DNA of 64,000 nt from assembly GCA_038049695.1 (NCBI GenBank), contig CP142452.1, positions 71,739,501 to 71,803,500 on the forward strand, in the 5' to 3' direction. A program made the position numbers and the translations under genes. Every line of letters starts with the position of its first letter. Position 1 is the stretch's first letter. Shown piece after piece: positions 1-11,560 of this stretch. The DNA comes from Cinnamomum chago (Eukaryota > Streptophyta > Magnoliopsida > Laurales > Lauraceae). The notes beneath the pieces were generated by a model that worked only from the letters and a program-made list of their open reading frames with translations, searched no databases and was not told the DNA's origin.

Positions 1-662
1 TTATTTGAAAATTTCAACCAAAACGAACCGAATTTCGTAACACTGCTCGAAACACAAATACTCAATTGAAAAGCACTCTTTTAAGAAAATTACTTTTCGC
101 TGTACAAGGAACAGCAAAGCAAAAAATAAAAAATAAAAAAGAGAGAAGAAAAAAGACATAAGTGTATCCAATGGACCTATTCTTGACAATTAAATCCAAT
201 GAGAAAATGCTATAAAGCACCAGGTACAGCTACTGGAGAGGGGGGAGGATAATGAATACGTATGAAAATTTCCGTTTGTCATAAATTAGCTTCCTTGTAA
301 CATATGAAATCTGGAAGATAGAGTTCATAAATTCCAATTTCTAAGAGAACAAGGAAACATGACATAAAAGGTGAGAACAAGAGAACTGCTTGGTCACCCA
401 TAGATATAATTGTGTCATAATTCCATTGAAAGAGGATGAAAGTTTATTTCACATGCAAAGATGGAAGATCTTCCATTGTGTAATTATATCCTACTAATCA
501 TCTCAATGGTGCCCAAACTCTAGTGTTTGGGCTCATACTTGCCAGGAATGTAAGCAGAGTGTTGATACTCATTAACTTGGCTTGGAATATATAAAAGAAA
601 AATAGCAGTTATAGTATCTTCAGCAATCACGATTCAAGTACCAGATAGTAACTTCAACTGAA

Positions 663-1330
663 TGTATGTGTTGGACCATCAAAACCCCACCCCGTATGTA
701 CACCAGATCCATTGGATTTGCACCAATCTGAGTGAACAGGAATGTTGGATCGAGGGTCAAATTTTTAGTCTTTATATAAAGCCGTTAAACTTGTGGGTCA
801 CGGACCAAGGGGTTAGGATGATCCGATGGATTTTCAATTTTGCACGTAGGTAGGTCACATCTAGATATTTCAATCCCCCATCTACCCCCAAGATTGATGG
901 GGCCCCAGGTGGGCACCACAAGGCCATCCGCACGGAAGTCCATAGGAACCGTCCATTGCATAGCACAACCCTATGTGTGTAGGTGAATTATCATCCTATG
1001 CACACCCTTTATTTTTGCATACCCGTGTGCACCTCATAGTGGGGCCGACCTTATGGTCTATCTTAATGGACCACACACATAGGACCCCCCTTGAATTACA
1101 CTAGACCCCGAGGTTTGCACCCATCCGAATGGAATGAACCATTGGATCGACTGTGCACCCGCTTTTAGCAAATGAAAATTTGTGGACCATATATGAAGGG
1201 GTTAGGGTGATCAAGTGGGGCCCATTTTTTGTACATGAGTAGGCCACAACTAGATCTTAACATCCCCCCACCCAAAAAAAAAAATCAACCTTCTATGGGC
1301 CCCACAACAAGGTGCACATGGAGTTTGATA
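663..1330 (+). repeat. Dispersed repeat, two diverged direct copies
   Basis: Two diverged copies follow each other (about 690-960 and 1110-1315). Shared blocks include a start near CACCAATCTGAGTG / CACCCATCCGAATG, then GGACCAAGGGGTTAGG / ACCATATATGAAGGGGTTAGG, then AGGTCACATCTAGA / AGGCCACAACTAGATC. The complement of the block AAGCCGTTAAACTTGTGG recurs near 43383-43400, so the family is dispersed and present in both orientations. Class unknown; a fragment of a DNA transposon is my guess. Confidence 0.5.
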
Positions 1331-1340
1331 ATCACTATAT

Positions 1341-1683
1341 AGAGGTACCTCTCACAGGCTTGCACAAGAGGTAACCTTTTTACCACCACGTGGGACACTC
1401 ACAAATCCAACCCCCTCAATACTAACCCCAGTGAATTAGTGCTCACCTTAATTTGACACTAATTTGAATAATAATCACCCGTTGAATTAAATTTTATGAA
1501 AATATATAACTTAAGAAATCGTTGGAATTTTATCCAACGATCATTTTTATTCAGACTACTGTCAAATTACGATGAGTGCTAATTCATGGGGGTGCAATGA
1601 GTGAGGGAGTTGGATTTGTCATGGGGTGTCTCACAAGGTGGTAAAAAGATTACCTCTCACGCAAGTCCGTGAGAGGTACCTCT
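1341..1683. mobile_element. MITE made almost wholly of an inverted repeat
   Basis: The left end AGAGGTACCTCTCAC at 1341 is mirrored by GTGAGAGGTACCTCT ending at 1683. Complementarity continues inward through most of both ~165-bp arms, for example GGTAACCTTTTTACCACC on the left against GGTGGTAAAAAGATTACC on the right. No protein is encoded. The flanks do not show a clean target duplication, so I do not assign a superfamily. An arm-like segment of related sequence (ACCCATGAATTAGCCCTCACC) occurs at about 33550-33610. Confidence 0.75.
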
Positions 1684-2257
1684 TAGCATAATATTACACA
1701 CAAACAGTGCCTGGCATGTTTTTCACTTTAAATACCCATGATTCAATACTAGAACCTTATATATCATCGCATTTCTAATGGCAAAACCTCTAGCAAGGAG
1801 GTGTTTCCAGTTCCCTCTTCATACTAATTTCTTTTACACATTGCCCATCCTAGAAATTATGTTCGGTCTCTATACATTTTTACTAGGATTGCTACATATT
1901 TCCATAATAAATAAGTACTACTGCTAATTCAGCTATATGGAACTTGTAGAGGAAATTGTCCAATTCACTCAATTTGAGTGTGTGCGTATGGGTAAAGGAT
2001 AATGTGTTTGTTCTAAATTTGATTGTGTGTTTTCATAATCATCATCCACTTTGAACCTCATCCTCATTAATAGCTATCTCCAAGTTATAGTGGTTTAAAG
2101 TTGGACGTAAGTTTTTTTTTTATGTCATGATAAGCCATTGCTTAAGTGTTTAATCTTGCAAACAAAACATGCCATGGGAAAGCAACTTCTTTTATGTAGT
2201 CCCCCTCTTCTATTTTTTTGAGAATAGTACATCCAAAACAAAACCATAATAGCGTAC

Positions 2258-5200
2258 CTCATAACAGCGTCGAATATGAAGTTTCTTTAAATTCCTGCAG
2301 CCCAAGGCTATGTTGTATATTGCATCATCTCCTATACTAGAACAGTCAACTAAATCAAGAGCTTGCAATAGTGTGCAACCTCTGCCAACTTCAAGAAGAG
2401 CATTATTACCAATCCTTTGACAGTAAAGAAGAGCCAACTCAGATAGACCCCTGCATAATATATATAACATTGAATTAATTGGCATTAATAGATTCATTTC
2501 AATTAATATATATTTCATTGAAGTCCAAATCATACTGAACAAAGGCCAAGAAGTAAAATAAAAAATACTAGTATGCTAGCAAGTATAACTGCATAGAACC
2601 CAATGGAGATATTACATATGCTTTGATATTAAAATAGCCATGAGTGCCTTCAAAAAGAATTTGACATAGGTCAAATTGGCTACAAATGGGACTCTTCCAA
2701 GAAGTACAACATATAGATCCCTCATAAAACATTACAAAGATAAAACTTTCCCTCGAATCTTCTCAAATGGACTCAAATGCTCGTCTGATGAAGATCTGAT
2801 AGTGAAAGATTGTTAATGATACCATTCAAAAAAAAAGAATGTTAATGATACACTTAACATAGCAAATAGCCCAAAGATACTGTTGCTCATGTTCAGTCTC
2901 ATACATATTTAAAACACTAATGCATGCTGCAGACAAACTAGGAAGTAGCAGAGGTACTCATGGGAAGTCATAACTGATTAAAAAAACAATGGAAAATTTG
3001 TCTCAGTGCAGATGGATGGGTGTTAAGGGCAAGGAAGGGGCGTTTTGGCAATTAGGAGAGAGTGGGGACACCTAAGGAGGCTTTAGACTCAGATAGATGG
3101 GAGCTGAACTGAACTGTCTAGTTCTTCTTCTTGCCTGTTGGCAGTCTCCGAGCATGCTTGCAGGTGACTTGGATGGAAGTAAAAACCTCTCGTGTACTCC
3201 GCCTTTGCTCCTGCAGAAATACATCCTGACTGAGAGGGAAGGAAGGTCCTTAAGCACTGCCACCACCAAGAATTCAGTCTTGACCAAAAAATCCACAACC
3301 CCGTTAGCCAATCTTTTGCAGTGCCTGATCGACCAATTATTAACTTTTTAACTTGAATGCTTTTCTTTTTAATTGGTAGGTGTGCATGAGTTGCAGATTG
3401 AGCAAGCCAAAGAAGATTAGCTTCTTGATCTTGCCCTCTTTCAGGATCGTTGAAGTTTAATGTTGATGGTGTAGCCTGAAGGAAAGCAGAGGACTGCTGG
3501 TGGTGGAGGGAAGGGGGACATATTATGTATGTTTTCTATGAATGTAAGGATTTAGAGACTCCAACGAAGCCAAGGTGTTAGCAATTTCAGAAGCTCCACA
3601 AATCTTTTCTACTTCTTTTCAAGGAAGCTTAATGATGGAAAGCGACTCATCAAATGCAATATCTTGGGTGATACACAAAGTGTCCAGGCCATGGAAGATT
3701 CTTTTTTGTTTTAACAAAATCAAATTGTTGGCATTAGATCGGTGTATTCTTTGGCTGATGCATTGGCAAAACATGGGGTCATTAGCATGGTTCAAAATAG
3801 CGGGCGCTAAGTTATCGGCTATAGCGATTGGGGCCGCTATGCTATTTTGAAAATTGTGGTGTCACAGTGTAAAACCTGGTAGAGCCAATCAATCTATTTT
3901 AATTTAAAACATTAATTTTCCTTTTTTTTTCCTCCTTGATAGTCTTTCCTAAAGTTGTCTCTATGCTTATATGGTTTCAAATCACTAAAAAAATACAAAA
4001 TTAGCTGCTACACAATATTTGAATTCTTTTGACCACTTAAAAAACTCACACCTCTACGCCACTACGTATCGCCCGCTACATAGCATTTTTGCTGGTGGCC
4101 GCTATGCCTGCCACCACTATTTTAATCATTGGTCGATAGATCCTCTCCTTATATGGTGACTCTTGTTTAATTTTGTTTTGTTGGGTATATTTCTCTTATA
4201 CCTGAGTTATAGAGATAGTGGCTGTTGTAGGTCGTCTTTTAAAAAAAAATTTCCCGTTGCTGCTAAAAAAAATCTGATTACATGCTGAATAGGAACCTAG
4301 TGTTGAGTTATCAAACAAATTCTGAATCTTAAACTAGGTAAATCATGAGAAATTGATCCAAGCATCCACTTTCATGATTTGTAAATTTCAAAACACTGAG
4401 ATTTCTTACATTCATTTACATAAGAAACACCTTAACAAAATGGCTGCAAAGAAAAGCAACAAAAATATCATCTCAGGGCCTGCTTGGCAAGTTCAATCTA
4501 TTGGAAATAGAGAATATTCAATGAAATAGAGTTGTTTGAATTTAGATCCTTTTACAAAATAGACTATTTTGAATCTCTAATTCAAAAAAAAAAAAATCAA
4601 ACTTATCATCCATGACAAGTTATATAGGCAAAGTTGTCATTTAGTAAAAGTAGTACAAGTAAACTTGTCATACAGTAAAAGATATATTGGCAAATTTTTC
4701 AAACAAAACAAAACAAAAAATGTCTAATTTTTTTAGACATTCATGCCTTTTTGCAAGTTCTTGAAAAAAGAAAAAAAGAGCGGATCGTAGGTCTTAAAGC
4801 TGATTCAATCAAATATTAACATTAACTTTCTCAAACAATCTAAAGCACTCAAATATTTGCTGGAATCAATTTAACTTTCAAGTCAAAGAAATCCAAAAAG
4901 TAGACTTGCCAAACAACACCTTAATATCAATCAACAAAAGCCGTTCATTAAGAGAAGAATATAAAATAGTTTCCAGGATAGATGATAAGCAAGATACCAA
5001 GCACTACAGCTTTTCTGTTAAATCTTATCCACGTCATCATTTCTTTAAATGAAATATAACCATTAAGTGGTGACAAAACGAATACGCACGGGCAGGATCT
5101 TCCAATCGACGCTAGTCCAGATGTTCCAATATTGTGGCAGCCATTAACTTCAAGATGTGTAAGCCCAGTGCAGCCCTGGGCAATTGCTTCAAGACTCTTG

Positions 5201-8200
5201 TCACTCAAAAAATAACAGTCACTTAGAGTAAGATTGGTTAGCTTCTTACACCCATTGCCAACAGCACAGAGGCTCCTACACAAGATGTACACAGTAAAAA
5301 TTAATAGTGCAATTGACACCAACGGTAAAGAAATAAACATAACAATATCACATCCACATTATATTATAAATCTGGACCGAGAAAATCTACATCAAGGGCT
5401 CCATTCAAGGTATTAAATTCATTTGCAAGTTGATACAGAACTGACTTGCATGATTATTTGGAGGGATGGATTTAGAGAATGCAAATACATAAAGTATTAT
5501 ACCTCCTCTCTTTCTAGAAGAGAGGTAAAAAAGAAACTCAGAATCTAAATGCACTTAAATTGTGTTGCTCGTGAATGAAAAAGCACTTCAAAGTCTATAG
5601 TAATAAAACAAAGAGTGCCAGAATTAAAATGTCAAAGTGCTGTTCATTCTAAAATGAAAAGGAAAAATTAAAAGGATAGTAGTGCTTTTTAGTTTTGTCA
5701 ATTTAGTATTCCATAGTCAAAGTGGAATCACTTTAAAATGGAGACAAGTACAAGAATTGAGTTCAGATTATTGCAGTGGTACTTCTCGAGTCTTGGTGAT
5801 TAAGTCCATTCACTTGAGCAAAGAAAAGATCAAAGAAGAAAAAATCCAATAAGATCTACTAACCAGTCAGTAAAACGTTGGAAACTATACAGAGCTAACA
5901 ACTCTAATGACAAACTGTAGGCGCCCACAGCTTGCAAAGCCTCATCTGTAACATTTATACATTGCAACTTCAAAGCCTTCAAGGAGCGGCATCCTTTAAC
6001 AACAGCAAGAACACCTTGGTTCTTAATAAATTCAGAATCCAATGACAAAGTCTGAAGAGATGCACAGTAAGACCCCACTGCTTCCAAAGCAGTATCAGTT
6101 ATCTTTGCACATGCCGCTATACTGAGAGATTTTAATGATTTCCCACAGCCAAGGGCCAATTCAACCAAACCCGTGTCAGTCAAACCTTCACAAAAACGCA
6201 AATTCAAATCTTCAAGCTGTTTACAAAACTCTCCTACAGCTGCCAGACCTTGGTCATTGATATAGCAACCCTGCACACATAATGTAATAAAATCATGCAT
6301 TAAGACCTTGAACTCCCAACACACTGACCCTGTAAAAAGATTAAGAAACACAAATGCTATATTTTCTTAACACTTGCAAAATAGAAATTAAGTTACTAGA
6401 TGGTCCTAGCTAAAATATGAATGGAAAAATAGCAAAGAACCAGCTGCTAATGTAAAGTTACTACTTCACTACCCATCTCTAAATAACAAAATCGCATTAG
6501 CATGCTAAAAAAGACAGCTCAACTGTCAGGTGGCTATGAAGGACTTTCTATAATCAACTCGATGCAGTTGGAGTTGATTCCAGAAGTAACTCAAGCCCAC
6601 AACTTGTTTCAACTAGCCGTCTTCCTTTGCAGTAAAATATCAGCTATTATTTCAAAAATTGGTTATTTTGATTACTAATACATGTATTAATGTTACTAGA
6701 ATCTTAAACATCATAAAAGACAATTCTTTTCCTTGAAAAAATTTTCCTCATTTTTCAAGAATGTATAACAATTAGATCACAATATGTTTCTAACCAGTGA
6801 TTCAAGAACTCTAGAATTCCCCTATACAACATTACGCAGTTTGTACACTTATTCAGTCATCACATTTTGTAGGATAATGGACTGATGGTTTAACATACAT
6901 AGCTGATCTAGCACATATTGGGCCATATCCCATGTATAGCTTGATAGAGCCGACATGAAGCTCAAGGGCAATCAATTGAAACCAAATTAGCTGTTAAGAT
7001 TAAAATTTGGAAAAAGGAAAAAAAGAAGAAAATAGAAGAAAAATGAATGCAGTAGTCTAGTGGTTTCCCTGGTAGTACAACAAGAATAAGTACACCGTTG
7101 ACTTTCAAACACTGGAACTGAGATTACAAGATTACCAAACCATGATAGTCAACATAAAAGGTTTGCGTCAAGGTCGGCAACGAGAGAACCCACCTGTAAG
7201 TCCAAGGATTTCAAGGTTCTACACTTCTCAGCAATTGAATACAACCCCACACTGGTAACATTAGAACACCAGATTAAGCTCAACTTTTCAAGTCTTGGAC
7301 AGCCTTTAGCAAGAGTAGTTAGACCAGCATCAGAAAGGCTGAATGGTTCAAATTCACTTCCTTCAGAAGTGCTGTCCTCGATCATACATTGAAGCTTTGA
7401 AGATGAGCCTGCATTTTTCTTACCCGAACGTCTTTTTCTCTGCATGATGAACAATAAAACACCACTTATTCCCTTAGTATATATGCATGATAATTAGATG
7501 AAATGGTAAAAAATGAACTCGTTGTTTGGGAAAACAGTTTGCAAAGATCAGCTGGGCATGCATTGGTTTCTCCAAATTAAAGATATAAAAGTTTCAAGTT
7601 TAGAAACATTAAGATGCTTATGTGAAAACCAAACTAAATAAACAAACCTAAGATGGTACATGTGAGAACAGTAATGCAAATTGGAATAGTGTTTTGCATG
7701 TGTTGATGATAAAGTCAGTTCCTATGAGTGATCAAGGTTGTGCCTGTGGAACAATGCTTCAAATTATAGTAGTTTGTATTAGCCTATATTTATCAAAATG
7801 ACCAGAAAGTGCTCAGGGTAAATAAGTAACAAATGTTTGGAAATGTTAACAGAAATAAGAAATTAGCAAAAAAAACCCTAAACATGTACGTGTACAACTA
7901 AAAGCCCCCCGCCAATGCTAATTGGAATGTTATATTAAAAAAAAAAGCCCATAATTGACAGTTTTTCACTAGAAAGACCACATACTGAGCACCAATCACA
8001 AAGACAAAAGCTGCATCCAAAAGTAAATTCAAGAGGAGAGATCCATAATAAACCTGAACATGGCTATCCATTCAAGACTCAAGGGTATTCCCTGATAAAT
8101 TTAAAGAAAACAAAGTTAATTTTAACAATAAAATTCGGAAATATGAAGGGGCTCAGAATGACACAGAATATCAAGAACATTGTTGAGATTGACATGTTGA

Positions 8201-9252
8201 TTCCTTTGAATCATTGGTTTTAGATTGCTTATAGTGAAAATGATGTTAGGATTTAATATGCTCTTGATTCAAGACACTAGATGGGCCAGCCCCATTTCAA
8301 ACTAGTTAAAACTGATTCAAATCACAATTCTTGAGTAGAGGGCATTGAGGATAGAGAGTGAGCCAAGATCACTTTCATCAAATAATCATACTTTCAATTT
8401 CAAAAGTCGAGATACTAGATGGTTCTCTTAAGTGCAATTCTTTTCGTCACTGAACCCAAACCAACAGTGGTAGACGATCAGGTCAGTGTCAAATTGGAGT
8501 GTATGAAATTGTCCTACTTCAACATGTCGAATTTAGACCACACAATACGGAAAAGAGGGATTAAAAAAAAAAAAAGAAAAGCTTATGCATGCTGATTTAA
8601 TAAAATAAAATAAAAACACACTATCAACATCATATCTAACAACCGCAAAATCACAAACACAAAAGCATCCATTGACCTAAACAGAACCTTTTCAAGATTC
8701 AATCCAAAAGGGATTTTCCACCATCGATTTTGAAAATTCCCGTGTTTTCGCACAAACCCACGATCCCAAATCCATCCAAAAATAATAATAATAATAATAA
8801 ATTCACATCTTCCTTATCAGCATTTCTTTTCCTTTCTAGATATAATTTCAATCACAAATCCCCATGTTTATCTTTCCAAACAGATAAAGAGAGGACAATT
8901 CCACGCCATCTCAAAACACCAATTAGATCGAGGAAGAAAGGGGGGCGGTTACCGGATTGGACCGCGGCGATCGCTGCCGTAAGGAGGGGAACGGCGGAGA
9001 GATTGGCAATCGCTCGTCGATGAAGATGTTGCAGACGGCGGAGAAGCGGCGGACGACGATGCGGACGAAGGCGTCGGGGTTGCCAGTGGCGCCGATGCGG
9101 AGGGTGCGGCGGCTGGCGCGCTCGAGGTTGAGCCACCGCCGGCAGACGAGGGAGCAGGCGTCGCAGCTGGATTTGAAGCCGTCGAGGCGGCGGAAGATCT
9201 CGAGGATCAGCTCGTCGGGAAGGACGGTGTTGATCAAATCATGGCCCCTCAT
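2258..9252 (-). CDS. FBL4: F-box/LRR-repeat protein 4 (FBL4), 3' end outside window
   Basis: Substrate receptor of an SCF ubiquitin ligase: the F-box binds SKP1 and the leucine-rich repeats bind the target. Exons in gene order are 9252-8953, 7439-7194, 6270-5864, 5275-5090 and 2450-2258. All junctions are GT-AG and phases agree, giving 444 codons. Exon 1 starts with MRGHDLINTVLPDELILEIF, the F-box start, nearly the same as I remember for Arabidopsis FBL4. Exons 2-5 hold cysteine-containing LRRs with repeated cores such as LKSLDLQGCYINDQGLAAVG, LTLSDCYF and LALLYCQRIGN. The Arabidopsis protein is about 610 residues, so roughly 170 C-terminal residues should lie left of position 1. No further exon is visible in 1-2257, so intron 5 is longer than 2.2 kb. 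A basic, low-complexity linker (RKRRSGKKN) follows the F-box at the start of exon 2. Family assignment is firm; substrate unknown. Confidence 0.93.
3440..4215 (+). mobile_element. LINE relic (RNase H domain), decayed
   Basis: Translation in shifting frames gives pieces of the RNase H-like domain found at the end of plant non-LTR retrotransposons: LKFNVDGVA, LMMESDSSNAISWV, and LADALAKHG. Stops and frameshifts separate them, so it is non-functional. It lies in FBL4 intron 4, antisense to the gene, and appears to be interrupted by a small palindromic insertion (3788-4133). A second relic of the same family is at 26437-26900. Confidence 0.65.
3788..4133. mobile_element. Small inverted-repeat element nested in the LINE relic
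   Basis: The left end GGTTCAAAATAGCGGGCG is answered on the right by CACCACTATTTTAATCATTGG, and inner blocks pair as well (GGCCGCTATGC on both sides). It interrupts the LINE RNase H relic just after the sequence for ADALAKHG. No coding capacity. The target duplication is not clear. Confidence 0.55.
4483..4922. mobile_element. hAT-like MITE
   Basis: The ends are complementary: AGGGCCTGCTTGGCAAGT at the left and ACTTGCCAAACAACACCT at the right. Subterminal blocks pair loosely and the interior is AT-rich and non-coding. The TIR style (GGGC..GTTTGG) recurs in several elements of this window. It lies in FBL4 intron 4. No exact 8-bp target duplication is visible. Confidence 0.6.
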
Positions 9253-9420
9253 TCGATTTGGAGATTTAGGGCTTTCGATGGTGATTTGGGGATTTAGGGT
9301 TCGGAGATCACATTCACACGGGAAGAAGAAGAAGAAGAAGAAGCAGAAGCATCAGCCGCAGCAGCGCAAGAGAAATGAGGAAGGAGATGCCGCGAGCTAG
9401 AGAGAGAAATAAATAGAAGA
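9253..9420 (-). promoter_or_regulatory. FBL4 5' leader and promoter-proximal region
   Basis: Immediately upstream of the FBL4 start codon. It carries an ACCCTAAA-type telo-box on the minus strand (complement GATTTAGGGTTCGG near 9290-9304) and a (GAA)n run at about 9322-9344. Telo-boxes in 5' leaders are common in plant genes with ribosome- or cell-cycle-linked expression, but no effect is demonstrated here. No TATA box was identified. Confidence 0.4.
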
Positions 9421-11157
9421 AAGGGAATTCGGTTTTTTCAAAGGAAATGTTTCAAAAACCTCCATGAGCTTTCCACAGTCTTCAAAAAAGGACACAAAAA
9501 TGGATTTTCATGTTCTTTTATTTTGATCCTTTTATGCCAAAATAGCCACCACTTCATTCTCCCTCTTTTTAAATGATGACTAAAATATTTCTTTTCTTAT
9601 AAAAGTAGATATAAGAGGAATTTATCTAAAAAATCACATTAGATGTCCACTAATCAAAAAGGCCCAAGTAGTTCATATGACACATAAGTGGTCAAAAAGG
9701 CCCAAGTAGTTCATATGACACGGAAGTGGTCCCATGTGACCATTTTTATTTTTTATTAAAGTTTTCATTGAACAACGATGTCATCGCTCGTATAAACACT
9801 ACAAAATCCTTTCAACCCAATTTTTCCTTTCTTCCTCCCCATCGTTTTCCCATGTTTGACGATTTCATTGTCTCATTCTTCCTCAACAGCCTGCAACATG
9901 GCCTAAAAGGTCGTTTTCCAACCTCCTTTGGATTGACGTGGAGGTATTCTTCTTGAAGGTATTCTAGGTACGATGTCTGCACTTCTTTACCAGCCTGAAA
10001 CCTGGTGTTCTGCGCTATCATTGATGGGTCTACCATTGTGTTCTCTCGGCTTTCATCCAAATATCTTTTGTCTCATATTTCTTGCATCAGTTGTCACTAA
10101 TTTTGCCAAATCTCAACCCTACTTAGCTTCCTTTTGACTGCCTCCATGTTTGTCTTGTATGAGCTTTAACAATGCAAAATTTTGGCATATGGCGATGTTA
10201 TTTCCAACCAAATAATGGGCCAAGTGGTATCTCAATCTCATTTTTTATTTATCCCGCCTGAGTACTTATTGTCGCAAAGCTTGCATTGGACATTTGATCT
10301 ATCTAATTTGGTGGTAAAGTGCTAACAAAGGTCTGTTTTGTTGGTTTTCTACTAAGTGGTGTTTTGTTGGTTTTCTACTAAGTGGATTTAGCTGTCTTAT
10401 TATATGTTGTCTTGAAATGATTGGGAGACACAAAGGGGCTGTTCCAAAAGAAATGTTACAAACATGGTATAAGAGCTTCGATTCTGAGCCCTGGGTGTGG
10501 GAAGAGGTGTCCTTAGGGTACATGCCAAAAAAAAAAATTACTTAATGACGAAAGTATGAAATTGGTCATACCAGCCAAGAGATTTTGAAAAGGTTGGAAA
10601 CTTGTTAGGGACTGATCAGTGCATAGTGATGGTGAAGTTGTTTGAATGTGAAGTTTTTGAACTTGTATTCCATGTTTTGTAATTGTGCTTGCAATGAAGC
10701 ATGCAGATGATGTATGTTAGTTTTTTTGGATCATGTAGTGCGCATGCACATCATGGTGAATCTAAAGAATTTTTTTCCAAACTAAGATCAGCGTCGACGT
10801 CGTCGCCTAACAAAATATGCTGCCACACTTGATAGTTTAAATTAGCATCAACATCATCGCCCAACAGTTTATGAAGTCTTGTGGAAGATTAGAATGAGTA
10901 ACGACATCGTCGCTTCGTAGAATCTTGAAATGATTTGTTCCATTGACATGAACGACGACGTCAAGGCTCGTTGAAAAAGGGCAAAAAAGAAGAAGAAGAT
11001 TTTGGCAAGAAGACCAGCTCTGTTTCATAAAAACTATGGGGGCCTATTTTTTTTTTTTTTTTGTTAGTGGTCATCTAAGGTGATTTTTCGGGTAAATTCC
11101 TCTAGATATATAAATATAGTTTCATCAGATAATGTACTCAACTACAATGATCTCTCT

Positions 11158-11385
11158 TTAGGGCCTGTTTGTTTGGAAGAATTTGATAGAATTCTAAAAG
11201 TTCCAAATACAGTCCCCCAAAATTGAACTCCTGCTCAACCCCCTCTAGCATTTGGAATGGTGGAATTCCCATTTATAAGGCTAAAAGTGTCTTTTCAAGT
11301 GGGCTAAAATTTTGAATTCTTACATCAAATAAAGTATTTGGAGGGGCAAAAGGTGTAGACATGCCTTTAACGAAACAGACCCTAA
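11158..11385. mobile_element. MITE with TTAGGG(C/T)C(T)GTTT ends
   Basis: Left end TTAGGGCCTGTTTG, right end CGAAACAGACCCTAA, imperfectly complementary; the pairing extends outward through pyrimidine/purine runs (CTCTCT... against ...AAAGAG). Interior non-coding, about 228 bp. Superfamily unknown, hAT-like by its ends. Confidence 0.5.
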
Positions 11386-11440
11386 AAAGAGCTGTGGCGA
11401 TGTAGGTTTTGGCCAAAAAGGACGTAATTGAAAAAACCTT

Positions 11441-11560
11441 CACTACACCAAAAATTGAAATTTGAAAAGGTGGTTTGAAATGGCCTTTGCCCGTTTCAAT
11501 TTTGAGGCAATCTCAAACAGCTCGAAAAGCAAAAAACCGCTTCAAATGAATAAAAACCCA
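11441..11560 (+). mobile_element. CACTA-type transposon terminus (one end only)
   Basis: CACTACACCAAAAATTG begins at 11441, which is the classical start of En/Spm (CACTA) elements. It is followed by subterminal motifs with repeated TTTGAAA / CTCAAA words. A matching ...TAGTG end and the 3-bp target duplication were not found within the window, so the element may be truncated or the match fortuitous. Confidence 0.4.

Larger units (their letters stand above)
1..2257. other. Intron 5 of FBL4, repeat-filled
   Basis: No exon continuing the FBL4 LRR pattern is visible on the minus strand here. The stretch contains a GTGGGCCC-rich dispersed repeat (about 663-1330) and an inverted-repeat MITE (1341-1683). 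The remainder is AT-rich intron without recognisable coding potential. Confidence 0.6.

Noticed and set aside
8852-9400. Arg/Pro-rich frames overlapping FBL4 exon 1 on both strands
   Set aside because: Shadows of a GC-rich F-box exon; composition is that of a frame-shifted coding exon.
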